Below are positions 56,905 through 64,000 of a DNA stretch of 64,000 nt, piece by piece. Below the pieces are notes generated by a model. That model was not told the DNA's origin. It saw only the letters and a list, made by a program, of their open reading frames with translations, and made no database searches. This DNA comes from Limonium bicolor (taxonomy: Eukaryota; Streptophyta; Magnoliopsida; Caryophyllales; Plumbaginaceae), in the NCBI GenBank assembly GCA_023374045.1, contig CM041776.1, forward strand, positions 316,312,722 to 316,376,721. The letters run 5' to 3'. Made by a program: the position numbers and the translations under genes. Position 1 is the first letter of the stretch, and each line of letters starts with the position of its first letter.

Positions 56905-59862
56905 TAAGAGAGCTAAAAGAATATGTATTTTGATTGATGATTGATTCATAGAGTTACAAGAATATTTATAGGCAGAATAAATAACAAACTAAGAGAAACT
57001 AAAGTTAACTAATCTAGACCTAACATTTAAAATACGGTAGAAGTGGAAATGAAATGAATCAGTCAATTATCCCAAATATGCAGGAACTGAATTTTGTATC
57101 TGTTATTACCCCCGGCAAGTTAAAGGGCAGGACGCACTTGAAGCTTGTGACGCAGAGTAGCAATCTGATCTTTACCCAGAGGTTTGGTAAAGATGTCGGC
57201 TAGTTGATCAACTGAGGAAATATGAGTAACTTGAACAACACCACTTGTTCCCTGAAAAAGTGAAAATCTAGTGCCATGTGTTTGGATTTGGTGTTGAGGA
57301 CCGGATTCTTGCTCATAAATATAGCGCCTACATTGTCACATAATATCAGAGGAGGACGAGACAGAGGTAGAGATAAATCAGAAATAACTGTCGTAGCCAA
57401 ACAGTTCAGCGGAAGTATAGGCAAGGGACCGATATTCAGCCTCAGTACTCAAGCGAGCAACAACCTTTTGTTTTTTGGACGTCCAACCCATACTGCGAAC
57501 GGCTGTCATTGGTGTTTGATATCCAACCAGCATCCGAGTAGGCTAACAAAGAATTTGTGGAGGTTGGAATGAAGTGAAGACAATTATGTTGAGTGTCGTT
57601 TTAGTACCGTAGTATGCGTTTGACAGCACGCCAATGCAGTTTAGTAGTGGGACAGTGCATAAATTGACAAACACGGTTAACAGCATATGTGATGTCAGGC
57701 TGGGTTATAGTTGCATAATGTAAGCTGCCAACAATTTGCCAATAAAGAGTATGATTGTGAAAAGGATCACCATGTCGGATTAGTTTGGATTATCGATCGG
57801 CGGGAGTAGAAACAGGGGTGGAGGCAGCCATTTGAGTGCATTCCAAAATGTCACGAATGTAGTTGTGTTGAGATAAGTGAAGACTTGTGGATTTCCTGAA
57901 GATATTAGGCCAATAAAGAAATGTAAATCTCTCATATCTTTGAGAGCAAAGGATTGATGGAGTCTGGAGATAAAGCTTTGAAGTAGCTTTTCACTTGTCC
58001 CTGTGATTATCAAATCATCGAAGTATACAAGAATATAGATAGTAGCAGTGGATGATATGTGAACAAAGAGAGAAGTGTCGGAGTGACACGCCCGGAAACC
58101 CTGAGTAACCAGATATGTTTTCAGTTTGGTGAACCAAGAACGAGGAGCTTGTTTGAGCCCATCGATTGCCTTGTGCAGACGGTAGACATGGTGAGGACGA
58201 GTGGAATCTTCAAATCCTCGAGGTTGGCGCATGTAGAACCTCCTCCAATAGATCACCATTTAGAAAGGCGTTGTTGATATCAAGTTGACGAATTGGCCAA
58301 TTTCAAGATAAGGCACCAGAAAGAACAAGAAGAAAGGTCGTAGGCTTAATAACGGGACTAAAGGTGTCAAAAAAATTTGTGCCTTCTTCCTGACTGAAGC
58401 CCTATGCAACCAAACACGCTTTGTGACGTTCAATAGAGCCACCCTGGTGCCTTTTTATCCTGAAAATCCACTTACAACCCACAAGATTGACGTTAGCAGG
58501 GCAAGGAACAAGAGACCATGTGTTATTTCGCATGAGTGCATTATATTCTGCTGTCATCGCAGCTTGCCAATGTTCGTGCTTAAGGGCATGGGCATAAGTG
58601 ATAAGTACGTGGTTCAATTTGTGTTGGTGATAGAGTGGTAGTGAGTACTTTTGGTTTAAGAGAGTCAGTGCGAGCTCACGTACGCATGGGATGATGTGAT
58701 TCAATAGCAGCTCGGTAATAACTGGGATATTTTTGTTTGGTTATAGAGCTGCTAGTGGGTTATTGATAGTGTGGGAGAGGTGACTGTTGCTGATGACCTG
58801 AGCGGGAGGATGATGCGGGGTTGAGAAGAAGAGGAGATGAGATGGGTAGCGCGGAAGAGGTAGTGGGAGTACCAGAAGTCTCAGATGAGAAGGGCTGGGA
58901 CAAGGACTCAGAGAAAGTGATGATGAGGATGGGGAGGGCGATGGGTTGTAAGGTTTTTGAAGAGAAAGGAAAAACAATCTTCATTGAAGACCACATATCT
59001 TGAAATGTAGATACGTTGGGTAGTTTGATGATAACACAAATAACCTTTATGAGAGGCACTATACCCAATGAATACACATGGGAGGGAGCGAAAGTCAATT
59101 TTGAGGGTATTACAGGGTTGCAGGAATGGATAAAAAAAGCAACCAAAGGTTTTAAGGAACCCATAGTCAGGAGTTTTATGGTAGAGAAGTTGATATGGGG
59201 ACTGATAATGAAGAGCGGGGGTGATAGTTCAATTGTGTAAGTAGATGGTTGTTTTGAAAGCATGTTCCCAAAACTCTTGCGGCATAGATGATTGAGCTAA
59301 CAGGGTTAAGCCGTTTTCCACAATGACACGGTTTTGTCGCTCAACAGCACCATTCTGTTCTTGGGTGTAAGGACAAGAAACACGATGATTAATGCCATAG
59401 AAATGAAGAGAAATTTAGAGATTTTGATATTCATCCTCAATCAGTTTGCACACTTTTGATATTAATGTTGAATTGTGTTTTTTTTTCATTGTACGAAATT
59501 ATAAGATCTTGGGATTTTTGTGAAAGAAAGTAAATCCAAACAAATTTGGTACAATCGTCAATAAACAACACAAAATAACGACTTTCGTTTAGTGAAAAAA
59601 GAGGAGAAGGTCCCCATACATCAGAGTATATTAAGTCGAATGGTTTAGCAGATGTAACATGAACAGGAGGGAGAGGAATTCGGTGACTCTTGCCAAGTTG
59701 ACAGAAGTCACAAACAGGGGGAAATTATTTGAAGAGAGAGGAAGATGAAAAACATAAACAAGTCTTCGTAACAGTGATTCATGGGGATGAACTAAGCGTT
59801 GATGCCAACGATGTGGAGAGGTACGAACACCAGTAAGAGCCATGGTGGTGGGGGAGGAGGAG
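56905..59862 (-). mobile_element. Decayed Ty1/copia retrotransposon (GAG-pre-integrase to RNase H, 3' LTR)
   Basis: Minus-strand domains in copia order: GAG-pre-integrase (RWHQRLVHPHESLLRRL near 59810-59760), integrase (LIYSDVWGPSP, then FIDDCTKFVWIYF near 59640-59530), reverse transcriptase (EHWQAAMTAEYNALMRNNTW and WIFRIKRH at 58640-58440, then LKQAPRSWFTKLKTYL and the catalytic YFDDLIITG at 58190-57990), and RNase H (KVVARLSTEAEY, CDNVGAIFMSKNPVLN, SVDQLADIFTKPLG at 57470-57150). Several frameshifts and stops break it. After a stop near 57134 come a G-rich tract and a short 3' LTR (about 57108-56905, TATA-like CTATAAATATTC). Gag and the 5' LTR are missing because gypsy-type LTR sequence begins at 59863. 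Confidence 0.9.
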
Positions 59863-62800
59863 TGAAATACCCCAAATATGTATTACCTTAATTAATAAGG
59901 GTTAATTTAAAACATGAGTAATAATTGCTATAAATGTTATTATATAATATATAGTCCAAAATGGACATTAAACTATACACTAAATCTCTAAACAAAGAGA
60001 GAATATTATTAAGGAGAAATCAACTCCTAAAATTAATATCACATGTAACATATTAGCACATGTATTAAATATCACAAAAATCACTCATTAAACTATATAA
60101 AATATTTTATATAGCCAAAACAAATTATAGATACAATAGACACTCATATATATACATTTAAACAAGAAACACCATAAGTCACAATTTAACACATAACTAT
60201 AGTCACAAGTGTACAACTTACATGTTACAATATTAAGTAATGAAAATTCAAACTTTCCCCCAATATTAACACAGCCGGCACACTTATACCAATAGAAGAG
60301 GATAATTTGAAAAGCAAATAAATATTGGGAAGGTAAACAAGTACAAACTTAAAGCATTAAAATAAGATAACACTTGTACCTTACCTTACTATCTTCCATC
60401 ATCTCTTTACCTTCTCTTGGCTGATATCCCTCCAGCCCCTCCATTACTTTCGGATGTTACAAACAAAAGAAGAGGAAAAGAAAACAAGATTAGACATAAA
60501 CTAAAGAAGCAAGTACACTTAGTCACATAGAATAATAGCTAGTTGGTACCTTACCTCACTTTCCTTTCTTTTTCCTCTTACACAACCGATGGAACTCAGG
60601 CCCTATCCTCTCTATTCCACTTGAGAGCTTTAGGGAAAAGGATAACCAAAGATACGCTAAGAATAAAGAAGCTAGCTAAGTACAACCTAGATACCACTTT
60701 GAGACTTTCTACTCTTCTAATACCCACATTCACCAACCTCTTTCTCCTGCCCATGCCCACTCCCTTCGGTAGCTTTATCCCTTCCTTACAGCCGACACCA
60801 AACAACACCAAGAGCACCACCTTTATCCTTCTTTTCAAGCTTTAAAACCATGGAAGATTAAGCTCCATTTCAGCTCTAAACCACCTCTCTTGCGTGAATC
60901 ATTACTACTCTCCTCCCTCTCATCTAAACTAAAAAATCCCATGGGCATGGGCCATCAAAAATCAGCAACAACAAGGGGAAGAAACTAACTCAAGTAAGGT
61001 AAGAAAATATGCTCTAAGAACCTACTTGTTCCCCCTCCTTTGTTGAGTTCGAAAATAGAACTATACTTACACATTCTTCTACTTCTTCTTGCACACTCAT
61101 GAAGGCGGTTTCAAACTCCTTTCATTGGACCAAGGAGCTGCTCCAAAACACCATTGAAGAACCTTCAAACCCAGGTAAAAACATGACTTTCCATGGTTGT
61201 TTAAGGCCTTGTCTTTCCCTTATTTTTCTTACACAAACTTAAGTTATTTTCCCCTCTAATAGATGTCCAAAAACACCACTTGAACCTCTTTGAATATCAA
61301 GGTAAGGAATTCTCTTTTAAAGCTCAAAAATCATGTTCTAAAATCCCTTAAACTAGCTACTTGGTAAGGTCATTAACTTAACATTTTCTTTCCTTGTCTA
61401 AATGATAACCACATGGGTTTATTCACCCTAAGGCTGCCGTGAGCTTAAGAGCCTATTCCAAGGAGCAATATCAAGTTTTAAAGAGGTAAATCCTTCATTT
61501 AACTCCTAGATACTATGTTCATGGTTTAAGGAAATTTTATGAACAAAATATAACCTATGATACATATAATTGCACAGTCGAGAGGTTGCAAGGGCTGGGT
61601 GGAAACTCCTTGTCATTATATTAAGGTAATGATGCTTAATAACTTTTAATACCTTGAAGTTACTAGCTTGGAAATGTATATAAGGCCGAGAATGATATAC
61701 ATAGATATGTGTTGTTTAAACCTTGTTAATGTGTAACAAATCATGGTTACATGCTAGGTTAGTGAACTTAGGTGTAAATGACTTATTGAAGTCAAGGTTA
61801 TATGTTAAAATGGAAGAAAAATGAATTAGAGATGTTAAGTATAAATGATGTAGCAAACCGTGAGTATTAATGTTGTTTGGAGACATTTTAATGTCATTAA
61901 ATAGTTAATGTTATGTTAAGCTTAAGGCCATGTGTTTAGGCCATGTTATTCATGAAATACCCCAAACCTAAGTATGGTAAGTAAACATCAATTTATGATG
62001 TAATAAGGCTAAAACATGCCTTAGAAACATTGTTAGACAATTTAAACCAAAGAAAACACAAGAAAACACCATAAAGTCAATTTAAGCAAATACTTGCTCT
62101 AGACTTGGTGTAACCTTGATTAGGACCCAAAGGTCATTCATAGACCTTATTAACATACTAATGAACATGTTAAATCAATTACCAAAGAAAACTAAGCTCA
62201 AAAACAAGCTAAGATACAAATTGTGCTTTAAGACTTCTTAAAGCACATTTTTGAAAAATTGTCTTAGAAATGAGTTTTAAGTGGCTAGTGTACCAAGATT
62301 ATACCTTAATCAACATGTGTACTACTTATTATCACATTAGGAAGCCTAAGACAATGAGAAATCGAAATTTTCACAAATTTGTGCACTAATTATGAATAGT
62401 ATCCAAATAGTGCCCAAAATAAGTCAAATGACTTCTTAATTGGTCAATGGTCAAACCACTCCCTAAAATATCAAGGGGCACGGTTTTATATGGTGATTCA
62501 TCACCTTTAGGTGCCAGCACTTGCTAAAAAATAAAGAAGGAAGGAGGGAAAAGGTACTATTTACTTTCACGACAAAAAATCTCACTTTTGCTTTCCTCCC
62601 TCCTCTCTCCTCTCTTCTCCCTTCTCCTTCCTTTCTCCCCAGCATTTATTCATTCTCTCTGCTCCAAACCGTAAAATATTCAGCTCTCCATGGTTCTTCA
62701 ACTTCCATGGCTTGCCCAAGTCAACACAAAACTCCAAATCCAAAACAAAACACATATTTGTGCTAGTTGAGTCAAGACCTTCAAAGTGCTCTTTTCAAAA

Positions 62801-64000
62801 CTACAAAAGCTGAAGTTGGACTCCATTTAAGGAGCTCCATTTGAAGAGGAAAAATCATATTCAAGAGCTAGTTAACACTCTCTTTGGTTTAAGGTAAGAA
62901 AAAGCTTAAAAAATGATCTTTTCTTCCATTTTCTACATATGGCCGAAATTGCCTTACCAAGATGGCTTGTTTTAATCCTTGTTCTAGCCTTGATTCATTC
63001 TTCAAAAGACTAGAAGACTAGAGAAGGTCTTGCCTTGATTCTTTATCAAAGTCCATTCCAAATTCCTAAGGTAAACACCCATTTTTGTGCACTAAGCACT
63101 CCTTTGTACTCAAGAGTAAATTCCATGAGTCTAGGTACATTACTTAGCACTCATTACCTTATTTGAACATTTATTAGAAGTTTATCAAGGGAGGAACCAT
63201 CTTGGCCGAAATTCAATCAAGAAACAAAGAGGAATGGAGAAAGGAAAGGCTTTGAAACATAAGGTAAATTGCTTGCCTTAATGTAATTTAGTACCTTAAG
63301 GAAATGGTGTTTATAATTGATACAAATGTAGCCTAGGGCTTACATTATAAATATGGGTTATGTTAACTTAGGAAATAATTTGAACAAGCTTGTGAACTTG
63401 TGACTAAGGAGCCAATGAAAAATGAGTTAATAAGATAAGCATAAGATGAATTATAAGAGCACTATAATTGCCATGAGATTGAGTGTTGTGTAAATGCAGG
63501 TTGAAATCTATTTATGTGGGAAATTCAGTGTTTAGTTATGTCATTTAAGGGCCTAAGAGCCATGTAATTTAAGAGCCTTAGTGCTATGCAATTTAAGATT
63601 ATTGCACCATATTGTGTTTGTTAAGAATGGTTTGAATTGGGTGAGAGACATCATGAGAAAAAGATTTGATGTGTGTGTGTGTTGATTAGGGGAGAAAGAC
63701 TATGCGTATGGGCATGATAATATACTAGAGGAGCTATGGCGAAATTTGAGTAGAAAACAAAGTGTTTTTAGTGGTTGTTGTGAATTAAAATGACCAAGGA
63801 TTTACTAGGAATCATTAAAGGAAATTTGAGTGGAAATGAGTTAACAAAGGTGATCTTGAGATTTAGAAAGACCTACAGTTGTCTAGGAGGGATTAGAGGT
63901 TAGGTGGGTGTATTAAACACACCAAAATCATGGTAAGAGGAATGTTAAGACTTGTGCAAAAATCTGGAGGGAATGATGTATAATGTCTTATGATGATTTA
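59863..64000 (+). mobile_element. Gypsy-type LTR sequence inserted in the Copia element (no coding)
   Basis: The interval opens with TGAAATACCCC, the same start as the LTR at 2986, exactly where the copia coding sequence stops. The bases just left (AGGAG, 59858-59862) would be one target-duplication copy. A second TGAAATACCCCAAA start occurs at 61953, and a GGATGTTACA end-like word lies at 60452-60461, so two or more related LTRs may be nested or tandem. The rest has short repeated promoter- and leader-like motifs, such as GGTAAG-rich segments, but no polyprotein. The right boundary is outside the window. Internal boundaries are uncertain. Confidence 0.55.

Overview
The window is nuclear DNA of a flowering plant, most likely a eudicot. 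It shows GT-AG (and one GC-AG) introns, plant-specific gene families, very AT-rich intergenic DNA and many nested plant transposons. The species and order cannot be fixed from the sequence. About five cellular genes are present; most of the rest is transposon-derived or unrecognised.

Layout. 1-5427: degenerate Ty3/gypsy (chromovirus-like) retrotransposon ending in a 2.4 kb LTR. 5628-8226 (-): first five recognisable exons of a GDPD4-like glycerophosphodiester phosphodiesterase; its 3' half is not visible and the LTR lies in the next intron. 8387-10610: a palindromic MITE, then a 1.15 kb non-autonomous CACTA element inserted in an RNase H-like pseudogene. 12146-13240: Copia-type LTR remnant invaded by an AT-rich palindromic element. 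14431-23131 (-): complete 14-exon SCYL2-like pseudokinase gene (936 aa) with a Stowaway MITE in intron 3. 23.5-29.5 kb: intergenic DNA with hairpin arrays, tandem repeats and an RNase H relic. 29570-31094 (+): two-exon myo-inositol kinase-like pfkB gene.

32332-38787: LTR remnant followed by a dense, partly nested cluster of fold-back elements. 39090-45248: two leucine-rich-repeat genes (At1g33590-like) in head-to-head inverted orientation, with a truncated Copia element between them; their 3' halves are nearly identical, as expected after gene conversion. 45987-47813 (-): two-exon single-pass membrane protein, DUF6821/ATG8-interacting-like. 48446-53275 (-): almost full-length plant L1-type LINE with three frameshifts. 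53917-56568: two more fold-back elements and a second Stowaway copy. 56905-59862 (-): decayed Copia polyprotein and LTR, cut by gypsy-type LTR sequence that fills the window to 64000.

The cellular genes do not form a pathway. The GDPD4-like and SCYL2-like genes are also near neighbours on Arabidopsis chromosome 1 (At1g71340 and At1g71410, from memory), so that part may be an ancestral syntenic block spread by transposons. The most unusual content is the set of fold-back elements that share a GGGAAAATTCAYGAKATACCC-like tip; at least one has a perfect 9-bp target duplication, which points to the Mutator superfamily.
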